NCBI GenBank assembly: GCA_012517325.1
Contig: JAAYVF010000092.1
Span: 1-42,526, forward strand
Length of the DNA stretch: 42,526 nt
Source of the DNA: Myxococcales bacterium
GTDB lineage: Bacteria > Lernaellota > Lernaellaia > Lernaellales > Lernaellaceae
Reading direction: 5' to 3'
Of the stretch, positions 32,011 to 40,711 are shown piece by piece (the stretch's first letter is position 1; each line of letters begins with the position of its first letter). The notes beneath the pieces were generated by a model. The model did not search any database. It had not been told where the DNA came from and saw only the letters and a list, made by a program, of their open reading frames with translations. Both the position numbers and the translations under genes were made by a program.

Positions 32011-32086
32011 GAAACTTCCGCCACCGGCCTTCCGTTAGGTGTGAAAACTTTTCACTATCTTGAAAAAAGTTTGCCGGCCGGTCTTT

Positions 32087-33472
32087 TCATTCCGCGGAGG
32101 CGCGGGAAACCGCTTCTAATTGATAGTCTTTGATTTTATACAGCAAGGCGCGGAGCGACAGATCCAGCATCTTGGCCGCCTTCGTCTTGTTTCCGTGGGC
32201 GCGCTGGAGGGCTTCCTCGATCAGGCGACGTTCGACTTCACGGATGTTTTGCTTGACCGACAAATTGCCGCTGTCGATCGGCAGGCGCTCGCTTTGTTCC
32301 CGCCGAACCCGCTCGGGCAAGTCGGCCGATTCGATCGCCCGCCCGCCCGCCAGCACCACCGCGCGTTCCATGGCGTTTTCCAGCTCGCGGACATTTCCCG
32401 GCCAGGAATAACCCTCGATCGTTCGCGCCGCTTCCGGCGACAATTCACAACTCGGCAAGGTGTGCTGTTTGGCGATTTTCTGGATGAAATGCCGCGTCAG
32501 CAGCGGCAGATCAGCCGGGCGTTCCCGCAGCGGCGGCACGCGCAGATGAAAGACGTTGAGGCGATAATAGAGATCCTCGCGAAAGCGACCTTCGGCCACC
32601 AGACGATCGAGATCGGCGGCCGTGGCGGCGACTACCCTTAGATCGACGGCGATTTCCTGGTTGGAACCGACGGGGCGCAGTTTTTCCTCCTGCAGCACCC
32701 GCAGCAATTTGACTTGCAGCAACAGCGGCAATTCGCCGACCTCATCCAGAAAAAGCGTGCCGCCGCCGGCGGCGGTGATCAAGCCGACCTTGCTGCCGAC
32801 CGCATCGGTGAAGGCGCCCTTGGCATGGCCGAACAGCTCGCTTTCCAGCAAATGCTCGGGGATCGCGCCGCAGTTGATCGCGATGAACGGTCCGGCGCTC
32901 CGCGGGCTGTGGCGGTGGATCATCCGGGCGATCAATTCCTTGCCCGTTCCCGATTCGCCGGTAATCAGAACGGTCGTTTTGAAAGCGGCGATCTTGCGGA
33001 CCAGGCCCAGCAGTTCCCGCATGCGCGGATCGTCGGTCAGGATTTCCCGATCCGCCGCCGCGAGCGCGTCCTGTCGCAACTGCCGGTTTTCGGCCCGCAG
33101 CATCTCCCGTTCGACCGCCCGGTCCAGGACCACCTGGATTTCATCTCGCTTAAAAGGCTTGCTGATGTAATCGAACGCGCCCAGGCGCATCGCCTCGACC
33201 GCTTCGTCGACCGTGCCGTAGGCGCTCATCATGATGATGGGTTTGTCGAAACCGCTCTGGATGGCCCGCCGCAGAAAATCCATGCCGTCGATTTCGGGCA
33301 TGCGCAGATCGCACAGGATGAAATCGGGCGTCAGGCTGGCCAGCGCGTCGAGGGCGACCTTGCCGTTTTCGGCCGTGCTGACGCGAAAACCCCGTTTCTT
33401 CAGCAAAACGCTCAGGGTATAGCGCAGCCCTTCCTCATCGTCGACCACCAGCACGTGCTTCAAATCACTCAT
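32087..33472 (-). CDS. pilR: Sigma54-type response regulator (PilR-like)
   Basis: The 461-residue protein has a receiver domain (acidic pair Asp11-Asp12, phosphorylated Asp55 in LCDLRMPE, Lys105), an AAA+ domain and a Fis-type helix-turn-helix near 420-455. The AAA+ domain has Walker A GESGTGKE at 172-179 and Walker B GGGTLFLDE at 236-244. The sigma-54 contact motif reads GAFTDA (219-224) instead of GAFTGA, a variant also seen in other members. The gene overlaps the kinase gene by 8 nt, so they form a pair. Its place in a pilus locus with pilD suggests that it controls pilin transcription through sigma-54. The identity as PilR rests on context, since NtrC-class regulators are very alike. Confidence 0.85.
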   Translation of the reverse strand: MSDLKHVLVVDDEEGLRYTLSVLLKKRGFRVSTAENGKVALDALASLTPDFILCDLRMPEIDGMDFLRRAIQSGFDKPIIMMSAYGTVDEAVEAMRLGAFDYISKPFKRDEIQVVLDRAVEREMLRAENRQLRQDALAAADREILTDDPRMRELLGLVRKIAAFKTTVLITGESGTGKELIARMIHRHSPRSAGPFIAINCGAIPEHLLESELFGHAKGAFTDAVGSKVGLITAAGGGTLFLDEVGELPLLLQVKLLRVLQEEKLRPVGSNQEIAVDLRVVAATAADLDRLVAEGRFREDLYYRLNVFHLRVPPLRERPADLPLLTRHFIQKIAKQHTLPSCELSPEAARTIEGYSWPGNVRELENAMERAVVLAGGRAIESADLPERVRREQSERLPIDSGNLSVKQNIREVERRLIEEALQRAHGNKTKAAKMLDLSLRALLYKIKDYQLEAVSRASAE

Positions 33473-35138
33473 GCTCGCCGTCAGTCTCCACCGCGGGATA
33501 AATCAGGGTGACCCGCGTGCCCACGCCCGGCCGGCTTTCCACCCGGATGATGCCCCCCAGCGCCGAAACCAGGCGATGGCACACCGCCAGGCCCAATCCC
33601 GTCCCCTTGCCGGGCGGTTTGGTCGTAAAGAACGGCTGAAAAATCTGGCCGAGCACTTCCGGCGCCATTCCGGGACCGTCGTCGGTAATGGAAAAATGAA
33701 CCGTCGGCGCGCCCGGACCCGGCCCGATGCCGTCGGAAAAAACAATACCCCGCGCCTGGAGGTCGGTAAAGGGGACTGCCTCTTCCGGCGGCGCTCCGGG
33801 CAGCCGGGCTTCCATCAATTCCGACTTGTCGAACGCCCGCCGTTCGGCGTCGATCCGGATCGCGCCTTGACCGTTCATCGCGTCGGCGGCGTTCAATAAA
33901 ATATTGAGCAGGGTTTGTTTGAACTGCTGCGAGTTCAGTTCGACCGTCGGCGGCGCGGCGGCGGGTTCGATCGTCACCCGGACCTTGTCCAGGCCGCGCT
34001 GGCCGCGCATCAGTTCGACCGCTTCGCCGGCGGCCCGCAGCAGATCAACCTGATCGGGTTTCTCGTCGCGCAAGCGGGAAAAATCGAGCAGCTCCTTCAT
34101 GATTTTATCGATGCGGGAGATTTCGGTTTCCAACCGGCGGATGATTTCCGACGATTCGCGGCCGCTTTCAGCATCGTGCAGAATTTCCAGATACCCGTAA
34201 ATCGCGCCGAGCGGATTGCCGACTTCGTGCGCGACTCCAGCGGCCATGCGGCCGACGTACGCCAGGCGATCGGAATGCAACAATTGATCGTGCGCCTGTT
34301 GCAGCTCGAGATTCGTCTTGGCCAGCTTTTCCAGTTGCCGCCGATTGACGGCGTCGCGGTCTTGCAGGGTGGTCGCCAGCTTGTGCAACGCGCGGCTCAA
34401 TCGGCCGATTTCGTCCTCGCCGCGGTGGCGCAGGGACACGCGGTAATCGCCCGCCACCATGCGTTCGGTCGCCGCCGACATCGCCTCGACCGGCCGGACC
34501 AGCGCCCACCAGAGAAACAGCGAGCCGAACAGCACGATCACCAGGGCGTCCATCAGGGCGTAGAGCATGAGAATGCGGCGGGTGCCGGCGAGCGCCGCGT
34601 AGAGGTCGTCGAGCGGCAGGCTGAACCGGACGCCGCCCAGAATCTTGCCGCGTTGATAGAGCGGCCCGTAAAAAAGCATTTCGGGCTTGTCGGTCTCGGC
34701 GCCGATCGTGCGGTGCAGCAATTTCCGTTCCTGAATGGCGCGCGCCAATTCCGGTTCGGACAGCACGAAGCCGAGCAACGCCGAACGGCTGTGGCCGATG
34801 ACGTTTTGTTTTTCGTCGACGATGACCAGGCTGGACAATTCGAGGTTGTAGGCCATTTCCTGCACGAACATCGTCAGCGGCGGCAAGGTGGTCCGGCCGG
34901 CGCTATGTTCCCGGACATCTTCCCACAAATCGAAATGCGCCTGCATCGCCAGCAGGATCGACCGGCCCTGTGCGCGCTTCTGCTGAATCAGGTGATGTTC
35001 GAGCAGCCGAATGACGACGAAACCGAACAGGACGACCATCAAAGTGGTCAAGAGCGCCATCAGCAGGACGATCCGCGCGCGCAACCCGGTGATCGGGCCC
35101 AGGCTCATCGACCGCAATAGGCGCTGTTTAATACCCAA
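33465..35138 (-). CDS. pilS: Sensor histidine kinase (PilS-like, two-helix type)
   Basis: The 557-residue kinase has two transmembrane helices (about 22-45 and 190-212) around a periplasmic sensor of about 145 residues, then a HAMP domain (about 212-262), a short coiled coil and the kinase core. The H box is AAGVAHEVGNPL with His304. The ATPase shows an N box (LLNAADAM), DDGPGM and GTGLGLAV. Canonical PilS has six membrane helices, so this protein is built more like AtoS/ZraS kinases; the name is by context. The start is TTG 35138, overlapping the pilD end by 11 nt. ATG 35108 is an alternative that would shorten the basic N-terminus. It overlaps pilR by 8 nt. Confidence 0.8.
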   Translation of the reverse strand: MGIKQRLLRSMSLGPITGLRARIVLLMALLTTLMVVLFGFVVIRLLEHHLIQQKRAQGRSILLAMQAHFDLWEDVREHSAGRTTLPPLTMFVQEMAYNLELSSLVIVDEKQNVIGHSRSALLGFVLSEPELARAIQERKLLHRTIGAETDKPEMLFYGPLYQRGKILGGVRFSLPLDDLYAALAGTRRILMLYALMDALVIVLFGSLFLWWALVRPVEAMSAATERMVAGDYRVSLRHRGEDEIGRLSRALHKLATTLQDRDAVNRRQLEKLAKTNLELQQAHDQLLHSDRLAYVGRMAAGVAHEVGNPLGAIYGYLEILHDAESGRESSEIIRRLETEISRIDKIMKELLDFSRLRDEKPDQVDLLRAAGEAVELMRGQRGLDKVRVTIEPAAAPPTVELNSQQFKQTLLNILLNAADAMNGQGAIRIDAERRAFDKSELMEARLPGAPPEEAVPFTDLQARGIVFSDGIGPGPGAPTVHFSITDDGPGMAPEVLGQIFQPFFTTKPPGKGTGLGLAVCHRLVSALGGIIRVESRPGVGTRVTLIYPAVETDGEHE

Positions 35139-35907
35139 GATACCACCGCACCAACGGCGGGCCGACCCAGACGTAAAGCACCGCGCCCAACGACAGGAAC
35201 GGCCCGAACGGAAATTCGAACCGGCGGTCCTTGCCGCCGAAACCGATCGCCAGGATGCCGACGATCGTGCCGACGACGCTGGCGACCAGCAGGGTGAACA
35301 CGACGCCGGTCCAACCGACGAACGCCCCGATCATCGCCAGCAGCTTCGGATCGCCCATCCCCATCCCTTCGCGCTTGAAGATGGCGTAATAGCCCAGCGC
35401 GACCGCCAGCAGCAGCCCGCCGCCGAGCAAAATGCCGATGCCGCCGTCGATCAACCCGTTGCGCCAGTCCCGCGACAGCCAGAACATATTCAACAACAGG
35501 CCGAGCGGAATGCCGGGCAGACTGATGACGTTGGGGATGATCTTGTGATCCAGATCGATCATCGTCACGACCAGCAACGCCGCGAAAAACAGATACCAGA
35601 CCAGCCCGACCTTCAGGCCGTACCGGTACAGCGAAGCCGCCAGAAACACCCCATTGGCCAGTTCGATCAGCGGATAGCGGATCGCGATCGGCTCGCCGCA
35701 GGCGCGGCATTTTCCGCCCAACAACAGGTAGGACAGCACCGGGATATTGTCGTACCAATGGATCGGCGTCTCGCACTTCGGGCAATGGCTGCCCGGAAAC
35801 GCCAGCGATTCGCCCCGTGGTAGCCGCCAGATGACGACGTTCAGAAACGAACCGATCGTCAGACCGAACAACAGCCCCACCACCGCCATGAACAATGTCG
35901 GACTCAC
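35128..35907 (-). CDS. pilD: Prepilin peptidase / N-methyltransferase PilD
   Basis: The 259-residue inner-membrane aspartyl protease has an N-terminal methyltransferase region with the zinc-binding tetrad Cys42, Cys45, Cys67, Cys70. About seven further hydrophobic helices follow. The catalytic aspartates lie in IDLDHKIIPN (118/120) and GMGMGDPK (Asp186). It cleaves the leader of prepilins after Gly and methylates the new N-terminus, so it should process the minor pilins at 24316-31914. The start is GTG 35907, next to a strong GGAGGAGGG. The gene is 37 bp after a glycosyltransferase gene and overlaps the kinase gene. Confidence 0.95.
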   Translation of the reverse strand: MSPTLFMAVVGLLFGLTIGSFLNVVIWRLPRGESLAFPGSHCPKCETPIHWYDNIPVLSYLLLGGKCRACGEPIAIRYPLIELANGVFLAASLYRYGLKVGLVWYLFFAALLVVTMIDLDHKIIPNVISLPGIPLGLLLNMFWLSRDWRNGLIDGGIGILLGGGLLLAVALGYYAIFKREGMGMGDPKLLAMIGAFVGWTGVVFTLLVASVVGTIVGILAIGFGGKDRRFEFPFGPFLSLGAVLYVWVGPPLVRWYLGY

Positions 35908-35944
35908 TCACCCTCCTCCGGTCACCCAGCCTCACGCCCCGCGG

Positions 35945-37561
35945 CTACGGCCCGCCGGGCTCCGCCGTCTTCAATCTAAGGATGATATATTCGCCCGTCG
36001 ACGCGGCGCCGGGAAGCCGGTCGACCACCTCGAACGATTTCGTCCAATCGTCCCGGGAAATCGCCGCGTAGAAGGCCAACACCCGCTGATGATCCGCCAG
36101 CACGAAAATCCGGCGGTCGCGCAGATAACCAACCAGTTCACCCCGGCCCACCGCGCGCGCGGCTTCCGGATTGACGACCCCGTCCAGGTTGACCACCGGC
36201 AGACCGCTGAACGCCGAGACCATCCCGCTGTTGAACGCCCCGACCCGGCTGTCCGGGATTTCGCCGGCCAGGCGGCGCAGTTCCGGCGCGGCTTGCAGGT
36301 AATTGCGCTGCCAGGGATAAAAGCCGCCGCGCCACAATTGCGCCGTCACCCGGACAAAACCGGCGACGATCGCCAGACAGATCGCGAGCAGGACGATCCG
36401 CGCCGCGACTCGCCGCGCCAAAGCCGCATCCAGGTAACCGATCGCCAAGGCGCCGGCGAGGCCGATCCATAAGTACACGGGAAGGAAATACCACATTTTC
36501 TGGTGGTAGAAATAAAACAAATAGAACGCCCAGACGATGCCGCCCCAGGCCAGCAAGACCCACGCGGGCCGATTGGCGGCCGTCCAAAAAGGCAGGCCCG
36601 TCGCCAACCGCGTCACGAACACCCCGCCGGCCAGCAAGGCGCACAACGCCAGCGCCACGGCCGGGTTCGGTTGCGCCGCGAGGCGCAAGAAAAAATCGAT
36701 CAGGCCTTTAAACGCCTGCCCCGAAAACTCCTGCCAAAAGGTTTCGTTGCCCGACGCCAGAATCAAACCCTTGGCCTGCAATAGCGCCCGCGCCGAATCC
36801 TGCACCACCGTGCCGAATCGCCATTCATTAAAAACGATCCACGGCGACACGACCGCCAAGGCCGCGCCCGCGGCGAGCCGGCCCGCGCGCCGGCGCGCCG
36901 ATCGGCCGGCGGCGCCAGACCGCAAGGTCAGGCCGAAATCCAGGGCCAGCGGCACCGCGAAAAGGATCGCGTCGGTCCGCGCCAACAACGCCAGGCCAAG
37001 CAAAATCCCAATCGTCAGCCAGCGGCGGCGAGCGGGCGCCGTTTCGTCCCGCGCCGCCAGGTAGCGATCGAACGTCGCCAGAACCAGCAGCAGCATCAGC
37101 GGCGCTTCCACACCCATCAGTTCGGTGAAAAAAACGTACGGCGACAAGGCCCAGAAGCCCGCGGCGAACGTTCCGGCGACCGGCCCGGCCAACCGGCGGA
37201 CCACCCGCCCGCCCAGCCAAATATTGCCCGCGCCGATGAAGGCCGACAGGATCAACAGCAGCCGCGCGCCGCCCGGCGAGCCGCCGCCGAAGAGCACCGC
37301 CGGCAGGCTGATCAGCATCCAGAGCGGGTGAAAACCGTTGGTGGCGGTGACGCCGTCGAAGGTGAGGCCATGACCGGTCAGCAGGTTTTCGGCGATGCGC
37401 AGGTAGTAGAACGCGTCATCCGCCAGGCAAACCCGCGCCAACCGGTCGAGCGGGCGCGTGGCGATCCACAGGCGGATGACCAGGCCGAGGCCGACCAAAC
37501 CCCAGTCGATAAATTCCCGGCGAAGGCCCGGTTTTTGCGTTTCGTTGCGGCCCGCGTCCAT
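35945..37561 (-). CDS. GT-C fold glycosyltransferase (GT39/ArnT-like)
   Basis: The 538-residue protein has about eleven or twelve transmembrane helices. The first periplasmic loop carries DDAFYYLRIAENLLTGHG, the acidic GT-C motif of polyprenyl-phosphate-sugar-dependent transferases, followed by FDGVTATNGFHPLW. The C-terminal 110 residues form a soluble periplasmic domain (GAFNSGMVSAFSGLPVVNLDG). Such enzymes move a sugar from a lipid carrier to protein, lipid or glycan. It is the first gene of a minus-strand unit that continues into pilD, pilS and pilR, so pilin or envelope glycosylation is a reasonable guess. The acceptor is not visible from sequence. A weak GCGTGAG precedes ATG 37561. Confidence 0.82.
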   Translation of the reverse strand: MDAGRNETQKPGLRREFIDWGLVGLGLVIRLWIATRPLDRLARVCLADDAFYYLRIAENLLTGHGLTFDGVTATNGFHPLWMLISLPAVLFGGGSPGGARLLLILSAFIGAGNIWLGGRVVRRLAGPVAGTFAAGFWALSPYVFFTELMGVEAPLMLLLVLATFDRYLAARDETAPARRRWLTIGILLGLALLARTDAILFAVPLALDFGLTLRSGAAGRSARRRAGRLAAGAALAVVSPWIVFNEWRFGTVVQDSARALLQAKGLILASGNETFWQEFSGQAFKGLIDFFLRLAAQPNPAVALALCALLAGGVFVTRLATGLPFWTAANRPAWVLLAWGGIVWAFYLFYFYHQKMWYFLPVYLWIGLAGALAIGYLDAALARRVAARIVLLAICLAIVAGFVRVTAQLWRGGFYPWQRNYLQAAPELRRLAGEIPDSRVGAFNSGMVSAFSGLPVVNLDGVVNPEAARAVGRGELVGYLRDRRIFVLADHQRVLAFYAAISRDDWTKSFEVVDRLPGAASTGEYIILRLKTAEPGGP

Positions 37562-37574
37562 CTCACGCTCGTGG

Positions 37575-37604
37575 TTGCCACCGATCGGTGTCGCATCCTA
37601 TCAT
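37575..37604 (+). promoter_or_regulatory. Sigma70-type promoter with palindromic operator candidate
   Basis: TTGCCA at 37575-37580 and TATCAT at 37599-37604 are 18 bp apart. The start would be near 37611, a leader of only about seven bases before ATG 37618. The 12-bp perfect palindrome CACCGATCGGTG at 37579-37590 lies over the -35/spacer, in the gap between two divergent glycosyltransferase genes, and is a good operator candidate. Confidence 0.45.
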
Positions 37605-37617
37605 CCGGATCAAATCG

Positions 37618-39375
37618 ATGTCTATCAACGATTCCCCAAATCGGCTCGGGCGACTGCTGCCCCTGCTATTACTGGCGGCGGTTTTCGCCGCTTACGCTCC
37701 CGCCATACCCGGGCCTTACGTCTGGGACGATCTTTCGTTGATCGCGCAAAATCCGACCCTCGACGACGACGGCAATCTGGCGCGGTATTTTTTCGAGGAT
37801 CTCGGCCATTTCAACCAGCAACCGCGTGAAATGGGTTTCTATCGCCCGTTGCAGGCGCTGACCTTTCATCTGGAGGTGAAAATTTTCGGCCGGAACGCCG
37901 CGGCGCAACGAATCGACAATCTCCTTTTGCACGTGATCGCCGTTCTGGCGCTCTTCGGGCTGGCGCGCCGGCTGCTGCGGTCCGACGGTTGGGGTTTCTT
38001 CGCCGCCTTGCTTTACGCCTGGCACCCGCTCTGCACCGAGCAGGTCTGCTTGATCGCCAACCGCGGCGGCATGTTGACCGGCGCGTTTTCCCTGACGGCG
38101 CTTTATTGCCTGGCCCGCGCGGCCGAAAACCGGGTTGGCGCCGCCTGGCATTGGTATGTCCTGGCCGGAGCGTCGCAACTGGCCGCCTTGCTCGCCAAGC
38201 CCGAAGCGCTGGTTCTCGTCGCCCCCGCCCTCGCCTGGCTTTGGCTGCAACCGGAAAGGCCGCCGCGCTCCCGCGGGTTCGTTACGGGCATCCTGACCGG
38301 CGGGCTGGCCGCGCTTTTCGCGATCTGGCATTGGTTGGTGCTGGGCATATCCCACGCGCACAAAGCGGTGGCGGTTCCGTTGCCGACCCGGCTGCTGGCG
38401 GTTCCGTTTCTGACCTTGCACGCCCTGCAATTGAGCCTGCTGCCGGTTTCGTTGCGCGCGATCCGCAAAGTGGATCTGGCGGACTGGGCCGCGCCGTCGC
38501 GGCTGATTCCGGCGATGATCTGCTGGGCGTTGATTCTCCTGCTTGCCTGGCGGCTCCGGCGGCGTTCGCCGGCGTTCGCGTTCGCGACGTTGCTGTTTGC
38601 CGCGACCATGGCCCCCGGTTCCGGCGTCATCGCCCTGGTCCGGCCGGTCGCCGAACACTACTACTATCTGCCCGCAGCCGGCGCCTGCCTGATGCTGGCG
38701 GCGCTTTTCCACCTCGTCTCGCCATCCTTGGCGGGGCGCGGGCAATCCGGTCGGGCGAGCCTCATCCGCTGCCTGGCTTTCGTCCTGGCCGCTCTTTTTC
38801 TGCTCGGCACGTCCAACCGCGCGACGATCTGGGCCGACCCCGAACAGTTGTGGACCGACAACGTCGCCAAGGAACCACGCTCTTCCGAAGCGCTCAACAA
38901 TTTGGGAACGGTCGCGATCGAAAAGGGGAACGCGACCACCGCGGTCGCCTGGTTCGAGAAAGCGGTCGCCGCCAATCCCGCCAATCAAAAAGCCCGGTTG
39001 AACCTCGCGCACGGTTTGATCCTGCTCGAGCGTCTGGCCGACGCGTTTGCCGCGTTGCAACCGGTTTTGCAGGCCGACCCTTGCCAGACGAAAGCGCTGT
39101 TGCTGTTGGGCCGACTGCTGGCGACAAGTGAACTGCCCGCCGCGCGGCAAACGGCCGAGGCGACGCAACCGGCCGAAACTTGCCGGGCCTGGATCGTCCT
39201 GGGCGAAGCGTTGGGGCTGGAAAACGCCGGAAACGCGATCGCGGCGCGGCTCCGTTACGAACATTTCCTGGCGCTGTCCCCCCGGCATCCGCTGGCGCCC
39301 GCCGTCCGGCAGCGTCTGGCGGCGGGAAACCGTCCCGCGTCCGATCCGTTACCCTCGCTTTCCGAACCTTTCTGA
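37618..39375 (+). CDS. TMTC-like GT-C glycosyltransferase with C-terminal TPRs
   Basis: The 585-residue protein has about ten membrane helices and then a soluble TPR region (about 430-580, with EALNNLGTVAIEKGN and AVAWFEKAVAANPAN). The first loop has the acidic GT-C motif (PYVWDDLSLI), followed by FYRPLQALTF and HLLNL-like HVIAV segments that match TMTC-type O-mannosyltransferases and many bacterial relatives. RPVAEHYYYLPAAG is another family mark. It probably glycosylates exported proteins using a lipid-linked sugar, with the TPRs holding the acceptor. I chose ATG 37618 over an in-frame GTG at 37588, which lies in the predicted promoter. The divergent neighbour is also a GT-C enzyme, which suggests a shared pathway. 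Confidence 0.82.
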   Translation: MSINDSPNRLGRLLPLLLLAAVFAAYAPAIPGPYVWDDLSLIAQNPTLDDDGNLARYFFEDLGHFNQQPREMGFYRPLQALTFHLEVKIFGRNAAAQRIDNLLLHVIAVLALFGLARRLLRSDGWGFFAALLYAWHPLCTEQVCLIANRGGMLTGAFSLTALYCLARAAENRVGAAWHWYVLAGASQLAALLAKPEALVLVAPALAWLWLQPERPPRSRGFVTGILTGGLAALFAIWHWLVLGISHAHKAVAVPLPTRLLAVPFLTLHALQLSLLPVSLRAIRKVDLADWAAPSRLIPAMICWALILLLAWRLRRRSPAFAFATLLFAATMAPGSGVIALVRPVAEHYYYLPAAGACLMLAALFHLVSPSLAGRGQSGRASLIRCLAFVLAALFLLGTSNRATIWADPEQLWTDNVAKEPRSSEALNNLGTVAIEKGNATTAVAWFEKAVAANPANQKARLNLAHGLILLERLADAFAALQPVLQADPCQTKALLLLGRLLATSELPAARQTAEATQPAETCRAWIVLGEALGLENAGNAIAARLRYEHFLALSPRHPLAPAVRQRLAAGNRPASDPLPSLSEPF

Positions 39376-39426
39376 TCGCCTCGTTCTTTCCGGGTTAACT
39401 TAAAGGAAAAGCAAAAAAGCCACCGT

Positions 39427-39456
39427 TTGACCGGCACTCTCCGATTAACTTATAAT
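39427..39456 (+). promoter_or_regulatory. Strong sigma70-type promoter of the propeller lipoprotein
   Basis: TTGACC at 39427-39432 and a perfect TATAAT at 39451-39456 are 18 bp apart. The predicted start near 39463 leaves a leader of about 27 nt with GAGGGA before ATG 39490. It is the best match to the consensus in the window. Confidence 0.65.
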
Positions 39457-39489
39457 TTTTCTGATTTGCAACCGACGATCGAGGGATCC

Positions 39490-40689
39490 ATGGCGATCAG
39501 CCGTTGGGGGATATTGTCGTTGCTGACGGTCGCGTGCCTTTGCGCGCTTCCGATCGCTTGCGAGGACAAGGACGATCCGGCCGCGGAAATCCCGGACGAC
39601 GACGACACCTCGCCGGAATACACTCCTCCGCCCGACGACGACAACGATACACCCGATGAAAAATGGGGGCTCTGGCACGGCGTCTGGCTCGACGACGATC
39701 TGAAATTCGAGGATATTCCGACGCTGGGCACCCTCTCCCCGTCGACGGTTTTCACTCCCGGCGGCGACCTGGCCGTGATCAGCATGCGCAAAACCCAGGA
39801 GCAGGTCGGCGGCGAAACCGTCTATCGCCAGATTCTTTACCTGACGCGCCAACTGGCCGGCGGCGAATGGCGCGACCCGCTGGAGCTGGCCAACTTTTCC
39901 TGGGCGTCGCAAAACTCGGCGGTGATCGCCGATTCCCGGGACCGGTTGCACGTGGTTTATTCGCACCAGGGCCAGCCGACGCACCTGATCGTCGAGGGCA
40001 ACAAAGTCACTTCCATCCCGATGCAGAACGGTCCGTCCTCGCCCGAATATTTCGCGCTGATCGAAGGCCCTTATCAATTGATTCATGCGGTATTCGGCTA
40101 CTGGAGCTTGTCGCACCAGGTCTTCATCGGCGACGTGTGGTACGTCATCGACACCTTCAGCGACGGCAGCTACCCCGATTTGAGTTACAACCCCGCCATC
40201 GAAAACGGGTCCCGGCTGGTGTTTCTGCGTTACAAAGGGGTCGGCGACGCCTGCACTCTGATGCACTTCACCTGGACCGACAACGGTTGGATCGGCGACG
40301 AGGTGCTTCCCGAAGTCGATTTTTACCCGCGCCCGCACCTGGCCATTGACGACGAGGGGCAATCCAACATCCTCGTGCCCAGTTCGCAGGGGCTCATGTA
40401 CCTGACGCAGAATCCAATGTGCATCGCCGGCGGCTGGTGCTCGGAGATCATCGCCGGCGACAGCCGCGACATGGGGCAGGAGCACGCGGATCTGACCATG
40501 TCGGCGGGAATGCCGGTCGTCGCCTACCGCGATGCCCGCACCTCGCGCGGCTACACCGCCTGCCGGATCGACGGACAGTGGATCACCGACGAACTCAGCG
40601 GGTTCAACGGCGGTTTTATCGGCTTGACGTTGACCGTCGACCAGGATCAGACGCCGCACCTGGTGTTCGCCGGTTCGGGGATGGAATAA
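39490..40689 (+). CDS. Lipoprotein with Asp-rich linker and beta-propeller
   Basis: The 399-residue protein has a lipoprotein signal ending in LPIAC (Cys at 24). An Asp/Pro-rich linker of about 35 residues (containing IPDDDDTSPEY and PPPDDDNDTPDE) follows. The rest is a beta-propeller of the BNR/sialidase-like kind, with blades such as SAVIADSRDRLHVVYSH, PHLAIDDEGQSNILVPS and LTVDQDQTPHLVFAG. I see no catalytic set of a sialidase, so binding rather than catalysis is likely. The protein should be lipid-anchored and displayed on the membrane. ATG 39490 is chosen because the signal peptide begins there and GAGGGA precedes it. The 3' end faces the MaoC genes with only 22 bp between. Confidence 0.8.
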   Translation: MAISRWGILSLLTVACLCALPIACEDKDDPAAEIPDDDDTSPEYTPPPDDDNDTPDEKWGLWHGVWLDDDLKFEDIPTLGTLSPSTVFTPGGDLAVISMRKTQEQVGGETVYRQILYLTRQLAGGEWRDPLELANFSWASQNSAVIADSRDRLHVVYSHQGQPTHLIVEGNKVTSIPMQNGPSSPEYFALIEGPYQLIHAVFGYWSLSHQVFIGDVWYVIDTFSDGSYPDLSYNPAIENGSRLVFLRYKGVGDACTLMHFTWTDNGWIGDEVLPEVDFYPRPHLAIDDEGQSNILVPSSQGLMYLTQNPMCIAGGWCSEIIAGDSRDMGQEHADLTMSAGMPVVAYRDARTSRGYTACRIDGQWITDELSGFNGGFIGLTLTVDQDQTPHLVFAGSGME

Positions 40690-40711
40690 TCCGGGCCTGC
40701 CGCGACGCGCG

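Noticed and set aside
32005-32026. Possible sigma-54 promoter (GG...GC) upstream of the minor-pilin operon
   Set aside because: The GG and GC elements are 12 (or 9) bases apart rather than the required 10. The sigma70-like boxes nearby fit better.
37669-39288. Minus-strand open frame of 539 codons opposite the TMTC-like gene
   Set aside because: Arg/Gln/Gly-rich translation without motifs. The plus-strand frame has membrane helices, GT-C motifs and TPRs.
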